Positions 26,203 to 35,553 of a DNA stretch of 64,000 nucleotides are shown here, piece after piece. Every line of letters starts with the position of its first letter. Positions within the stretch are counted from its first letter, which is position 1. The notes beneath the pieces are model-generated. The model ran no database searches, was not told the DNA's origin, and was given only the letters and a program-made list of their open reading frames with translations. Both the position numbers and the translations under genes were made by a program. Source of the stretch: Methanocaldococcus infernus ME (lineage in GTDB: Archaea; AGJL01; Methanococci; Methanococcales; Methanocaldococcaceae); contig NC_014122.1 of NCBI RefSeq assembly GCF_000092305.1, positions 1,227,390 to 1,291,389 of the forward strand, in the 5' to 3' direction.

Positions 26203-27296
26203 GAGAAGAGTTAGAGGAGATAAAAAAATTAGGTCTTTATAGAAAGCTTAGAACTGTTAAAGGCTTAAATTTCTCTTCAAATGACTACTTAGCTTTATCA
26301 AGTCATCCAAGGGTTGTTAAAGCTCTAAGCTATAGCTTAGCTGGAGCTACTGGATCAAGACTAACATCTGGAAATGTAAATCATGAAATACTTGAGGAGG
26401 AGATAGCTAAATTTAAAAATTTTCCTACCTCATTAATTTACCCTTCAGGATATCAGGCTAATCTTGGATTAATCTCTTCTCTATGTAAGAAAGGGGATTT
26501 AATACTAAGTGATGAGCTAAATCATGCTTCTATTATAGATGGATGTAGGCTAAGTAAGGCTGATAAGATAATTTATAAGCATAATGATATTAACTCTCTT
26601 TATGAGATTTTGGAGAAGAATCATAAAAATTATAAGAATATCTTTATAGTTACAGACTCAGTTTTTAGCATGGATGGAGATATAGCAAATTTAAAGGAGA
26701 TAAAAAAGATAGCTGATGAGTTCTCCTCAGTGTTGATAGTTGATGATGCCCATGCCACAGGAGTTTTAGGAGATAGAGGAAGAGGGAGCTTTGAGTACTT
26801 TAAAATTAGGCCTTCAGATAATACTATAGTGGTTGTAACCTTTTCCAAAGCCCTTGGTTGTCAGGGAGGAGCTGTTTGCTGTATAGAGGAAGTTAGAGAG
26901 TATTTAATAAATACATCAAGAGCCTTTATTTACTCAACAGCCCTCTCTCCAGCTTTGGTTAATGCTGTATTAGAATCTTTAAAAATTATTAAAGAAACAG
27001 ATATAGTTAAGAGGCTTAAAGATAAGGTAGAAGAGGCTAACAAGATACTTTTAAGATACAAACTAATAGAGGAAAGAAGAGAGGTTCCAATATTCCCAAT
27101 TATTTTAGGAGAGCTAACTATGAAGGTTTCAGAGGAGTTAATTAAAAATAATATCTTCTGTGTTGGGATTAGATATCCAACAGTTCCTAAGGGAAAGGAA
27201 AGAATTAGGGTTTCAATAACCTTAAACCATAAAAAAGAGGACATAGAGCTTTTAGCTAAGAAGATGAAAGAGAGTATTCTAAAATTCTCCTCTTAA
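26172..27296 (+). CDS. bioF: 8-amino-7-oxononanoate synthase (biotin synthesis)
   Basis: 374 residues, a fold-type I PLP enzyme. FSSNDYLALSSHP, the SGYQANLG region, DDAHATGVLG and the PLP-lysine motif TFSKALGCQGG are those of BioF, which condenses pimeloyl-CoA with alanine; 2-amino-3-ketobutyrate CoA ligase is a close paralogue and the main alternative. In relatives bioF lies with other bio genes, but none is here. The 3' end overlaps asnB (convergent) by 41 bp. Confidence 0.85.
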   Translation: MSNKEFRERIREELEEIKKLGLYRKLRTVKGLNFSSNDYLALSSHPRVVKALSYSLAGATGSRLTSGNVNHEILEEEIAKFKNFPTSLIYPSGYQANLGLISSLCKKGDLILSDELNHASIIDGCRLSKADKIIYKHNDINSLYEILEKNHKNYKNIFIVTDSVFSMDGDIANLKEIKKIADEFSSVLIVDDAHATGVLGDRGRGSFEYFKIRPSDNTIVVVTFSKALGCQGGAVCCIEEVREYLINTSRAFIYSTALSPALVNAVLESLKIIKETDIVKRLKDKVEEANKILLRYKLIEERREVPIFPIILGELTMKVSEELIKNNIFCVGIRYPTVPKGKERIRVSITLNHKKEDIELLAKKMKESILKFSS

Positions 27297-28743
27297 TTAA
27301 ATTTAAGAACTCATCTATTTTTCTTTTAGAGTAGCCATATCTCTTAGCCACTCTATAAATAATCTTTTCTCCTCCACTACTGTACTGAGCAGCCTTCTTA
27401 GGCCTTAAGGCTATCTCCTTTGGAAGATAGTTGAGAGCTATATCTCTCAATATTCTTTTCCTATCTTCAGATAGTTTAAATTCAATTGGCATTGAGAGGG
27501 AGGTTTTTACAACATTTAAGTCCAAGAAAGGAACCCTCAGCTCAACAGTGTTAGCCATTGTGCAATGGTCATCCCTCTCTAAATTAACCTTCCCAATATT
27601 TTTTAAATCCTCTAACATCTTCTTCTCTAACTCTTCTTTACTCATTTTATAGTATTTTGAATATCCTAAAAAGAGCTCATCAGCTCCCTGTCCAGAGAGG
27701 GCTACTTTATTTTTATCCTTGCTGATTAGCTCTGATGCCACATATATAGGTAAGCCAACCCCAAGGTTTAACATATTTATCTCATCAACAGCCTTAGCTG
27801 TCTTAAATAAATACTCCTCAAACTCATCCTCTTCAATAACCTTAACTTTAAGCTCAACTCCTAAGTGATCAGCCAACATCTGAGAGTATTTTAAATCTTC
27901 ACTTCCCTCCAAGCCTACAGAGTAGAGCTTAACATTCCTATTATACTTAACAGAAAGAGCTGCTACTAAAGAGCTGTCTAAACCTCCAGAGCAAATTATG
28001 GCTACTCTATTAAGCTCAGCCACTCTCTTAAACACAGCCTTTTTTAAATCTTCCTCCAAATATTTCTTAGCTTTTTCATAACTCTCTATCTTCATTCTTC
28101 CTAACTTAACTATCCCTCTAATTTCTCTAAACTTATTGGTGTCTAAATTATAAATTAATGCTGAATTTTGCTCAACTCTTTTGATATTTTTATTTAGAGT
28201 ATCTAAATCTTTTTCATAACCTTCTCTTATCAACAATTTCCATAGAGCCTTTCTCTCTGAGGCAAAGGCAAAGTATTTTTTAGTATCTATATAGAAGAGA
28301 GGCTTCACTCCAAAGGGATCCCTTGCTAAAAAGAGAAGGTTGTTTTTTGAGTCATATAGAGCAAGGGCATAGTCCCCATCTAAGATGTCAAAGCCCTCCT
28401 TATAAGCATAAAATATAGCTTCACAATCACAGTCAGTTTTAAACTCATACTGTTCCATAAGCTCTCTATAGTTGTAGATCTCACCATTACAAACTAAGCA
28501 TAGTTCATCATCATAGAGAGGCTGAGCAGTTTTCCCAACTATTGCTAATCTATTATGTCCAAGAGCTATACTTCTAATTTCAAAGTTATCAACATTGTTT
28601 AAGTCTTTTGTATATATTAATTCATTGTCATAGAATATTCCATGATTATCTCTTCCCCTATGCTCTATAGCCTTTAACATCTCTACTAAAAGAGAGCCTT
28701 CTAAGCTCTCATCCTTACAAACAATTCCTGCAATCCCACACAT
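27256..28743 (-). CDS. asnB: Asparagine synthetase (glutamine-hydrolysing)
   Basis: 495 residues. Cys2 after the initiator Met (MCGIAGIV) is the glutaminase nucleophile; residues to ~190 are the Ntn amidotransferase domain (GHNRLAIVG, CNGEIYNY). The synthetase domain has the PP-loop ICSGGLDSSLVAA and LSGQGADELFLGY. It converts aspartate to asphalt-free asparagine using ATP and glutamine, i.e. ordinary asparagine synthesis. It starts 2 bp after the M20 gene stop, so the two form an operon. Confidence 0.93.
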   Translation of the reverse strand: MCGIAGIVCKDESLEGSLLVEMLKAIEHRGRDNHGIFYDNELIYTKDLNNVDNFEIRSIALGHNRLAIVGKTAQPLYDDELCLVCNGEIYNYRELMEQYEFKTDCDCEAIFYAYKEGFDILDGDYALALYDSKNNLLFLARDPFGVKPLFYIDTKKYFAFASERKALWKLLIREGYEKDLDTLNKNIKRVEQNSALIYNLDTNKFREIRGIVKLGRMKIESYEKAKKYLEEDLKKAVFKRVAELNRVAIICSGGLDSSLVAALSVKYNRNVKLYSVGLEGSEDLKYSQMLADHLGVELKVKVIEEDEFEEYLFKTAKAVDEINMLNLGVGLPIYVASELISKDKNKVALSGQGADELFLGYSKYYKMSKEELEKKMLEDLKNIGKVNLERDDHCTMANTVELRVPFLDLNVVKTSLSMPIEFKLSEDRKRILRDIALNYLPKEIALRPKKAAQYSSGGEKIIYRVAKRYGYSKRKIDEFLNLIKRRILEYSLSSS

Positions 28744-28745
28744 CT

Positions 28746-29747
28746 TTACTCTCCCAGGTTTATAATCTTTCTTATCTCCTTCCTACCCTTCTCAAATTCC
28801 TTTAGATCTAAAAATTCATGTTTAGTATGGGCTAAATTTAAATCTCCAACTCCAAAAATTACAGCTTTAGCTTTTAAAATTTTATGGAAAAAATAAGCCT
28901 CTGCTGTAGCAGGAAAGAAGGAAACATTTTTTAACCTATTTATAAGCTCTTCATCCTTTAAAAGATAGAAGTCTGCAAAGTATTTATCTTCCTTTAAGAA
29001 GCCCTTAACATTCTCATAATCATTAATAACTTTCTCTATCTTTCCAATTATGTTATTTTCAACACTTCTAACATCTAAGATAACTTCAGCCTCTTCTGGA
29101 ATAATGTTACTTTCAACCCCTCCCCTTATGATGGTTGGAGTTATCTTAGAACTATAAATCTTATCAACCTTTATCTTTCCTAACTTTAAGCTTTTCAGCT
29201 TTAAAATAATCTCTGAGAGCTTCTCTATAGGATTGTCTCCTTCCTTTGAAGCATGCCTTGGCTCTCCAAAGGCTTTAATTATATATTCAAACCTTCCCTT
29301 ATGCCCAATACAAACCTTTAAGTTTGTTGGCTCCCCAACTATACAAAACACTCCCTCTTTTATCTTCCCTTTCATAGCTTGGCAAAAGCCATAAATTCCC
29401 TTGGAAGCCTTTTCTTCATCTGGAGAGATAACCAAAAGAGAGTTATCCAACTCTAAGAAAAGATCAGTTAATAGAGCTACTTGCCCCTTAGCATCTATTG
29501 CTCCAGTTCCATAGATTTTATTCCCTTCTATCCTTATAGGAGTTTGGAACTTAACAGTATCTATATGAGAATTTAATATTACATCCCAATCTCTCCCTTT
29601 ATAAGCCACAAAGCAGTTATTGATGATTGAACATTTTATATTTAATTCTTTAAAAAATCCCTCTAAGTACTTAAATGCTCTTTTAACTCCTTCTTCATGG
29701 TCAGTTCTTATCTTTAAAAGCTCCAATAGAAAGTTTTCTATTTTCAT
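28746..29747 (-). CDS. M20-family metal-dependent deacylase (LysK/ArgE-like)
   Basis: 333 residues. Dinuclear zinc ligands and catalytic residues appear in NSHIDTV, GAIDAKGQ, SPDEE, GEPT and the C-terminal LAHTKHEF. LysK-type enzymes release lysine or ornithine from an amino-group carrier, ArgE deacetylates acetylornithine, and succinyl-diaminopimelate desuccinylase is another relative; I cannot separate these here. No carrier protein gene (LysW-like) is nearby. First gene of the pair with asnB. Confidence 0.8.
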   Translation of the reverse strand: MKIENFLLELLKIRTDHEEGVKRAFKYLEGFFKELNIKCSIINNCFVAYKGRDWDVILNSHIDTVKFQTPIRIEGNKIYGTGAIDAKGQVALLTDLFLELDNSLLVISPDEEKASKGIYGFCQAMKGKIKEGVFCIVGEPTNLKVCIGHKGRFEYIIKAFGEPRHASKEGDNPIEKLSEIILKLKSLKLGKIKVDKIYSSKITPTIIRGGVESNIIPEEAEVILDVRSVENNIIGKIEKVINDYENVKGFLKEDKYFADFYLLKDEELINRLKNVSFFPATAEAYFFHKILKAKAVIFGVGDLNLAHTKHEFLDLKEFEKGRKEIRKIINLGE

Positions 29748-29857
29748 TTGAAATTACCCTTAATTAAATATTAATACAAAAACTAAAAAACTTTATGTTC
29801 TTTTAACAAAAATAATAAAAGACTTTAGATAAAAATAGAATAAAAAATAAAAAAGCC

Positions 29858-32575
29858 TTAAGGCTTCTCTATTCTAACGGCCTTTCCGTCTTTCCATTCT
29901 ACGAAGATTGGTTCCTCTGGAATATTATCAAGGGTTTTAAAGTACTCTACGGCAGCTTTAGTTCCCCATCTGTCTGAACCAGCTAAGAGTAGAACTTTAA
30001 CCTCTTTGTAGAGATGATCGGAGATCTTAACATTCAACTTGATCATTTCAATAACTCCCTTATTCTTTCCTGGATATTCATTAGTTACTTTAATCGGGAA
30101 CTTATCCATTAACTTCTTGGTTAATGGATTAGCTACAGGCCCTCCGATTAGGATAGTGTCTTTAGTTATCTTTTCATCTGTAGCTAAGATTGGATTTTTC
30201 TTTAATCCTTTAGCGAAGTTTAAGTCTATATCATTTCCAGCATAAACGTTAGAGACTTGAATAAATGTTTTTAATATGTATGACTTAACATCTTCGGCTA
30301 CATCATGATATCTTATAGCTGGAGAAGTTTTCCAAGTGTTTCTTCTTTCATAGGTTTCTTCTTTAGTTATATTTATCTCCTTAACAAATTCAACTTCTAA
30401 GATAGGATCCTTAACTAATGTTATCTCTAAGATTCCCTCTTGATAGACATACCATCCTAAGGAAGTATTAACCTCTGGATCGTTGAATTCTTTTAACTCT
30501 TTATTATCTACGGTAACATTTAGGCTAACAACGTTTCCTATTGGAATTATTATGGTTATGAACCCTTTCTTTGAAGTATTTACAACATTCATTGTTATTT
30601 TTCCTTTGACGATTTTTTTGTTATTAACTATTGTTTCATTAACATTTGTATCAGTCTTTGTTATATTAAACCCTTCTGAAGCTACAGCTACAGGCTTAAT
30701 ATACTCAGAAATATTTTCAACATCTACATCAACAACTTTTACAACATTTATCACTTTTTCGATAGCAGATTCGTTAATTTTTTCTAATACTTTATCTAAA
30801 GATACATTAACTAAAGGAATAGTTATATTTACAGGAATTTCTTTTAATGGAATAATTGAAACATTTATGTTCTTTTTCTTAATAGTTTTTATTTCTTCCT
30901 TACTATATGGTAATATTTCAGATACTTCTAATAATTCTAAGGTAAAGACTACATTTCCTGAGCAAGGTCCTGTAATTGGCCCTTCAACATTACCGGTATA
31001 ACTTCCTCTAATTGTATTATCACTTATATATCCGTTAAAGTCTCCAGAGATATTTACGGTGTAACCTTTTATAGAAATACTTCCTATAAACTTACCAACT
31101 ATTTTGTTATTATCTACAACTGTTCCATTAATTATTCCTTCAAATTTGGTATTGTATAGTGTTTCTTTTTCATTGATATTTAATTTAGCATTCCCTACAA
31201 TTTTTAGCATTACTTTTTTATCTTTAATTATTCCACTAACTTCTCCCTCAGAAATTGTTGCATGTATATTATACTCATTGTTTATATTTCCTGTAACATT
31301 TCCATTAACTAAACCGTGGATCTCTAAAGATTTATTTGAACTTATTATTTGTTCTAAAGTTATTGTGAAGATTTTTATATTTGCTTTATTTATAAATACT
31401 TTATTAAACTTATATCCATTAGCATCAGATACAACCAAGTTTGTTAGTTTAATATCTGAATTTCCATCATTTAAAGCCTTAAACTTGACAGTTGCAATAG
31501 TAAGAGAATGATTAATATTTCCATCCATTATCTTGAACAATACTTTACCTTTTTCGTAAGTTATATTTTCAAATAATATTCCATTCTCTTTAGACGCATT
31601 TATTAAAAATGTAAAGTTTTCGCACTCTAATACATTAGGATCATACACTAAAATACCTTCTATTGCCTTTACAGGCCTGTTAGCTGTTATATTATTTAAT
31701 ACTATATTTACTTCAAAAGTTTTTCCGGTTTTTATTATATTTGTTGAAGGTATTAAATTTACGCTTATAGGCTCTTCTATAGCATATAATTCAGTGACAT
31801 ATTTATTGTTGCTCTCATTACTTTCATCAATATTATTGTTACAATCAACTAAAATACACAGTACATAATTCCTCTCTTCTGTAGGTATGAACGTAAAGTT
31901 TATTTCTTTAGACTCTCCAACATTTAACCCATTAATTATAGATGATCCTACCTCATTTGTATCTACCAATAATTTAACTGAAAAATTATTTGTTATATTA
32001 CGTTCTCCAATATTTCTCACTAATACTGATACTGTATTATTTGCATACGCTTTAAGTAATTTTGGAGAAGTAATTTCTCCAACTAAGTCGGGTTTAATAG
32101 GAATAATAGTTACACTAGAGTTTTTCAATTTAACATTTTCATAAGCTATTCCTTCGTTGTTAGATATCTTAGTTCCTTTTAAATAAACTTCTGTTTTGGT
32201 AGAATTTAACGCTTTAAATCTCAAAGTTGCTATTGTAAAGTTTCCAGAAGGTTGATTATTAAACCATACTAAGCTAATCCAAACTTTACCATTTAAAACA
32301 CTAACGTCTTTTAGATTTGCACTATTTGCAATATTACTTAAAATAATATTATCTTTGGTTATATTTAATATACTTGAATTAAAGCATATATAAGTTTCAA
32401 GTCCTCCACATTTTGTATTATTTGGAATATTTTTCACATTTAATGTTAAATTAAAAGTGTCTCCAACTTTAGTATTTACATTAGAAGGATCTAACTCAAC
32501 TATAATATTATCCTCTCCATATATACTTACAATTGATAGTAACATTAGTATAAACATTATCACTTTCCATTTCAT
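29858..32575 (-). CDS. Surface protein with two cohesin-like domains and S-layer-type C-terminus
   Basis: 905 residues. Signal peptide 1-20; cohesin-like domain 1 ~22-155 (VGDTFNLTLNVKN, CGGLETYICF, FTIATLRFKAL); CARDB-like domain ~158-268 (DLVGEI..., NNNIDESNESNN); cohesin-like domain 2 ~272-400; Gly/Asn-rich repetitive beta region ~410-530; and a C-terminal ~150 residues (GGPVANPLTKKLMDKFP, LLLAGSDRWGTKAAVEYF, PIFVEWKDGKAV) that match the end of the Methanocaldococcus S-layer protein as I remember it. Many N-x-S/T sequons. I infer that it sits in the S-layer lattice and offers cohesins to the dockerin proteins at 32624 and 47062. Contains one arm of the 166-bp inverted repeat. Confidence 0.85.
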   Translation of the reverse strand: MKWKVIMFILMLLSIVSIYGEDNIIVELDPSNVNTKVGDTFNLTLNVKNIPNNTKCGGLETYICFNSSILNITKDNIILSNIANSANLKDVSVLNGKVWISLVWFNNQPSGNFTIATLRFKALNSTKTEVYLKGTKISNNEGIAYENVKLKNSSVTIIPIKPDLVGEITSPKLLKAYANNTVSVLVRNIGERNITNNFSVKLLVDTNEVGSSIINGLNVGESKEINFTFIPTEERNYVLCILVDCNNNIDESNESNNKYVTELYAIEEPISVNLIPSTNIIKTGKTFEVNIVLNNITANRPVKAIEGILVYDPNVLECENFTFLINASKENGILFENITYEKGKVLFKIMDGNINHSLTIATVKFKALNDGNSDIKLTNLVVSDANGYKFNKVFINKANIKIFTITLEQIISSNKSLEIHGLVNGNVTGNINNEYNIHATISEGEVSGIIKDKKVMLKIVGNAKLNINEKETLYNTKFEGIINGTVVDNNKIVGKFIGSISIKGYTVNISGDFNGYISDNTIRGSYTGNVEGPITGPCSGNVVFTLELLEVSEILPYSKEEIKTIKKKNINVSIIPLKEIPVNITIPLVNVSLDKVLEKINESAIEKVINVVKVVDVDVENISEYIKPVAVASEGFNITKTDTNVNETIVNNKKIVKGKITMNVVNTSKKGFITIIIPIGNVVSLNVTVDNKELKEFNDPEVNTSLGWYVYQEGILEITLVKDPILEVEFVKEINITKEETYERRNTWKTSPAIRYHDVAEDVKSYILKTFIQVSNVYAGNDIDLNFAKGLKKNPILATDEKITKDTILIGGPVANPLTKKLMDKFPIKVTNEYPGKNKGVIEMIKLNVKISDHLYKEVKVLLLAGSDRWGTKAAVEYFKTLDNIPEEPIFVEWKDGKAVRIEKP
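32204..32369 (-). repeat. 166-bp inverted repeat, arm A (in 905-residue cohesin gene)
   Basis: The reverse complement of this segment matches 35742-35907 with one difference in 166 bases. It encodes the second half of cohesin-like domain 1 (LNITKDNIILSN ... TLRFKALN). The flanks diverge at once, so it looks like recent gene conversion or a small duplication. Confidence 0.95.
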
Positions 32576-32623
32576 TCATTCTCACCCAAAATCTTTTAAT
32601 TAAAATGGAAAGAAAGAAAAAAT

Positions 32624-33976
32624 TTATTTAGCTATGTAAGGTACTGCTGTATTGTTATCTGGGTTATATTTTAAGAAATAGTGAGTAGTTCTTCCTTTGA
32701 ATACATCTGGGTGTAATATTGTTGCTAAATCCATTAACACCTCGTCAGTATTCATTAATCCAAGTTGCCAGTAATCTTCACTTATACAGAATAATCTCCC
32801 ATCTTTTACAGCTTTAAAGTTTTCATATCCAGGATGTTCCTCTTTGAAGTTTGACAACCACTTTGTGCTTGATGGAACAACCCATACATCTGCATTTCTT
32901 GCCCTTTCTGCAAAGGTTTCATAACTTATACATTCACTACCTGTTCCTGGAATATCTTTAAATATATAATCTCCTTTACAATATTCCATTATTCCTTTAG
33001 CAACATAGGATTGTGCTCTTGGAACATAAGTTCCTCCCCATTCTGGATAATTTTTACCCCATGCCACTAATGGTCTATCACAGTTTCTTGTCAATCTTTT
33101 GACGTTTAATGCCCTCTTTTCTATTCTTGTGAAGTATTTACTTGCGACATCTTCCTTGTTGTAAAATGCTGCAAACACCTTTACCCATTCACATCTTGCA
33201 AGATAGGAATCTTCCAAGTATTCTGCATCAGCAACGTAAGTTAAGTTCAATTCCTTGCATTTCTCAATTATTTTATCACCATCATATCCAGGATAAACAA
33301 ATATAACTTGTGGTGAAAGTTTAATAATTAGCTCATAATTTGGATTGTATGTTGAACCAACATCAATTATTGAGCCATTTTCAAGCCTTTTTTTAATGTC
33401 ATCAAAATACCACTCATATAACTTTCCCCACATTATTCCCTTTACTGAGCTAATTACTGATCCATCATCATCTATAGGCTCCATCAAGGCTATATGAGTT
33501 GAACTCATAACTACAACTCTTTTTAATGGAATATTGATTACTTTGTCATATTTTCCTTCAGCCCAAGAAGGAATTGGCTGACTTTCATTTTTTAATAAAA
33601 ATCTCTGCCCAGTGGCATCTTCAACTATTTTGTAGGCGTATTTTTCGCCATTGTATGGATTTACTTCGTTTCCGTATTCATCGTAGTACGTTATCTTTAT
33701 ATTTTTAGCATAATGAATAGGTTCTCTCATTTTTTGATAATTAACAAAGAGATAAACGACATCTGCAATATCTATGCTACCATCTGCGTTTAAATCACCA
33801 TCTTCTATTTCGAGGTTTCTGTGTTTGAAGAGATAAACGACATCTGCAATATCTATGGAACCGTCTTTATTTACATCACCCAATCTATGGTTGTAATCAC
33901 CTTCTGCATATACAGGCATCAATAGTAAGAGAACGGTAAGTAATATATACCCAATGATATTAATATTTTTCGGCAT
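32624..33976 (-). CDS. Dockerin-bearing ABC solute-binding protein (B12/ferric-siderophore type), copy 1
   Basis: 450 residues from ATG 33976 (33979 also possible). Signal peptide to ~25 with no lipobox cysteine. Residues ~31-80 are a type I dockerin: two 22-24-residue calcium-loop repeats, each containing D-x-N-x-DGSIDIADVVYLF, joined by a short linker; the DNA of the two repeats is also nearly identical. Residues ~85-450 form a Peripla_BP_2 (BtuF/FhuD-like) binding protein: VIFVYPGYD, the helical backbone around LARCEWVKVFAAFYN, and NADVWVVPS. A dockerin here would replace the lipid anchor of ordinary archaeal binding proteins. Next to four cohesin genes. Confidence 0.92.
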   Translation of the reverse strand: MPKNINIIGYILLTVLLLLMPVYAEGDYNHRLGDVNKDGSIDIADVVYLFKHRNLEIEDGDLNADGSIDIADVVYLFVNYQKMREPIHYAKNIKITYYDEYGNEVNPYNGEKYAYKIVEDATGQRFLLKNESQPIPSWAEGKYDKVINIPLKRVVVMSSTHIALMEPIDDDGSVISSVKGIMWGKLYEWYFDDIKKRLENGSIIDVGSTYNPNYELIIKLSPQVIFVYPGYDGDKIIEKCKELNLTYVADAEYLEDSYLARCEWVKVFAAFYNKEDVASKYFTRIEKRALNVKRLTRNCDRPLVAWGKNYPEWGGTYVPRAQSYVAKGIMEYCKGDYIFKDIPGTGSECISYETFAERARNADVWVVPSSTKWLSNFKEEHPGYENFKAVKDGRLFCISEDYWQLGLMNTDEVLMDLATILHPDVFKGRTTHYFLKYNPDNNTAVPYIAK

Positions 33977-34154
33977 CATACCACCATTTAATATTTATAA
34001 TTTAGTTTGATAGTTTATATTAGATTGTTATTATTTTAAACAAATAGTTAATTTTATTAAGAAAATCTTTAACAAAGATTAGTAGCAGCAATAGGTATAT
34101 ATGTTTTACGGTAATTTTTACTATTAATAAAGTAACCTTTAATTTGGTGATAGC

Positions 34155-34706
34155 ATGAAAAAGTTTGCTGCATTGTTGATTCTTCTTATACTTCCAACAT
34201 GCATAGCAATGGATATTTCAGTAAATGCTCCTTCTGAAGTTAAAAAAGGAGATTTATTTACTGTAGATATTTATGCAAATAATGTTTCAAATTGTGGAGG
34301 CTTAGAATGTAATATTTATCTTTCTGATAATCTTATAGTGGAAAATGTAATTCCATATGATGTTGGAGCTGATTATAATTTAACAATAAACAAAAATAAA
34401 AGTGCAGTAATACAATATGCTTTTTTAACTCATCCAAAAAATAACGACTTTAAAGTTGGGGAATTTAAGATTAGAGCTCTAAAATCTGGAAATGCTACAA
34501 TAGCAATTAAAGTAATAGCATCTGATAGTGAAGGAAATGCTATTAAAATTCCTAGGAAGGTAATAAATCTTAAAATAATTTCTAATAATAGTCAAGAAGT
34601 TAATAATACAAAAATAAAAAAAAATAAAATATTTTTATTCAACCCAATAATTTTTGTATCAATCATCATATTAATCGGTATAATAATATATATAATTAAA
34701 AAATAA
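34155..34706 (+). CDS. Membrane-anchored cohesin-like protein, small
   Basis: 183 residues. Signal peptide 1-18; one cohesin-like domain ~20-145 (VKKGDLFTVDIYANN, CGGLECNIYLSDN, FKVGEFKIRALKSGN); an Asn/Lys linker; one C-terminal membrane helix (~160-181) ending in KK. So a single cohesin displayed close to the membrane. SD GGTGATAGC before ATG 34155. First of three tandem cohesin genes and divergent from the dockerin protein at 33976, with a 178-bp shared promoter region. Confidence 0.85.
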   Translation: MKKFAALLILLILPTCIAMDISVNAPSEVKKGDLFTVDIYANNVSNCGGLECNIYLSDNLIVENVIPYDVGADYNLTINKNKSAVIQYAFLTHPKNNDFKVGEFKIRALKSGNATIAIKVIASDSEGNAIKIPRKVINLKIISNNSQEVNNTKIKKNKIFLFNPIIFVSIIILIGIIIYIIKK

Positions 34707-34717
34707 GGTGGTAGAGA

Positions 34718-35548
34718 GTGATTAAAAATTTTTTATTTATATATATTATGTTTCTAATTCTTGTTTTTTTTAATTATTCTTTTGCAAAAGAAGAAATTTA
34801 CGTTAAATTAGTCCCTAAAGAAGTTATCTCGAATGGAGAAATAGTTAAACTTAATATAACAATAGAAAATATACCAAAAATTGGTGAGATAAAATATGAC
34901 AACTATGAGAAAACAGAAGATGGTGGATGTGGAGGGGTAGAGATTTATATAAATTATTCCAATCACCTAAAACCATATGGGTTTAATTGGAGTAATATTT
35001 GTAAAAAAGAAAAATTAAAGTTTTACGAATTTAAAAACAATACTTTTAGGTTAGAAATATCTTTTAGCAAACCTATTGAGGAAGATTTCTGTATAGGGGA
35101 AATAATGTTTATTCCAGTAAAAGAAGGAGAAGCTCAATTAAATATATCAGGAGTTGTTAGCTCAGCATTAGGATATAAGTATGATGGAATTAATGAATAT
35201 TTAGATTATTACACAAAAACATTTAAAAAATACCCAGATACAAAATTTTTTGGAGCAAGAATAATAATAAAAAAGACTAAAAACATAACAAACACTACTA
35301 TGAAACTAAAAGAAGACATTGAAGAAACTAAAATATCATCATCAACAATAGTAAATAGAATTTATATAGCTCCAAACGCAAAGGAACCTAAAGTTATTGT
35401 TAAAGAAATTAATATAACTGAATATCAACCAATTGTTAAAATAATTTTAGAAAAAAAGAACAATTTTAAATTTCCATGGTTTAATCTTCTTTTTGGTATG
35501 TTATTTGGGATTTTTTTTGGTTTGATCATATCAAAATTTAAAAGATGA
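34718..35548 (+). CDS. Membrane-anchored cohesin-like protein
   Basis: 276 residues from GTG 34718. Signal peptide 1-23; a cohesin-like domain ~25-185 with insertions (VISNGEIVKLNITIENI, CGGVEIYINYSN, FCIGEIMFIPVKEGEAQL); a spacer of ~60 residues; C-terminal membrane helix (~252-272) ending in KFKR. Shares the CGG(L/V)E motif with its neighbours. It begins 11 bp after the previous stop, and its stop region overlaps the next gene, so the three cohesin genes are one transcript. Confidence 0.82.
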   Translation: MIKNFLFIYIMFLILVFFNYSFAKEEIYVKLVPKEVISNGEIVKLNITIENIPKIGEIKYDNYEKTEDGGCGGVEIYINYSNHLKPYGFNWSNICKKEKLKFYEFKNNTFRLEISFSKPIEEDFCIGEIMFIPVKEGEAQLNISGVVSSALGYKYDGINEYLDYYTKTFKKYPDTKFFGARIIIKKTKNITNTTMKLKEDIEETKISSSTIVNRIYIAPNAKEPKVIVKEINITEYQPIVKIILEKKNNFKFPWFNLLFGMLFGIFFGLIISKFKR

Positions 35549-35553
35549 TAACT

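Noticed and set aside
30483-31511. Plus-strand frames of 172 and 135 codons opposite the 905-residue cohesin protein
   Set aside because: Both are rich in Thr, Ser, Ile and Phe as expected from the complement of Asn/Val-rich coding sequence; no start signals or motifs.
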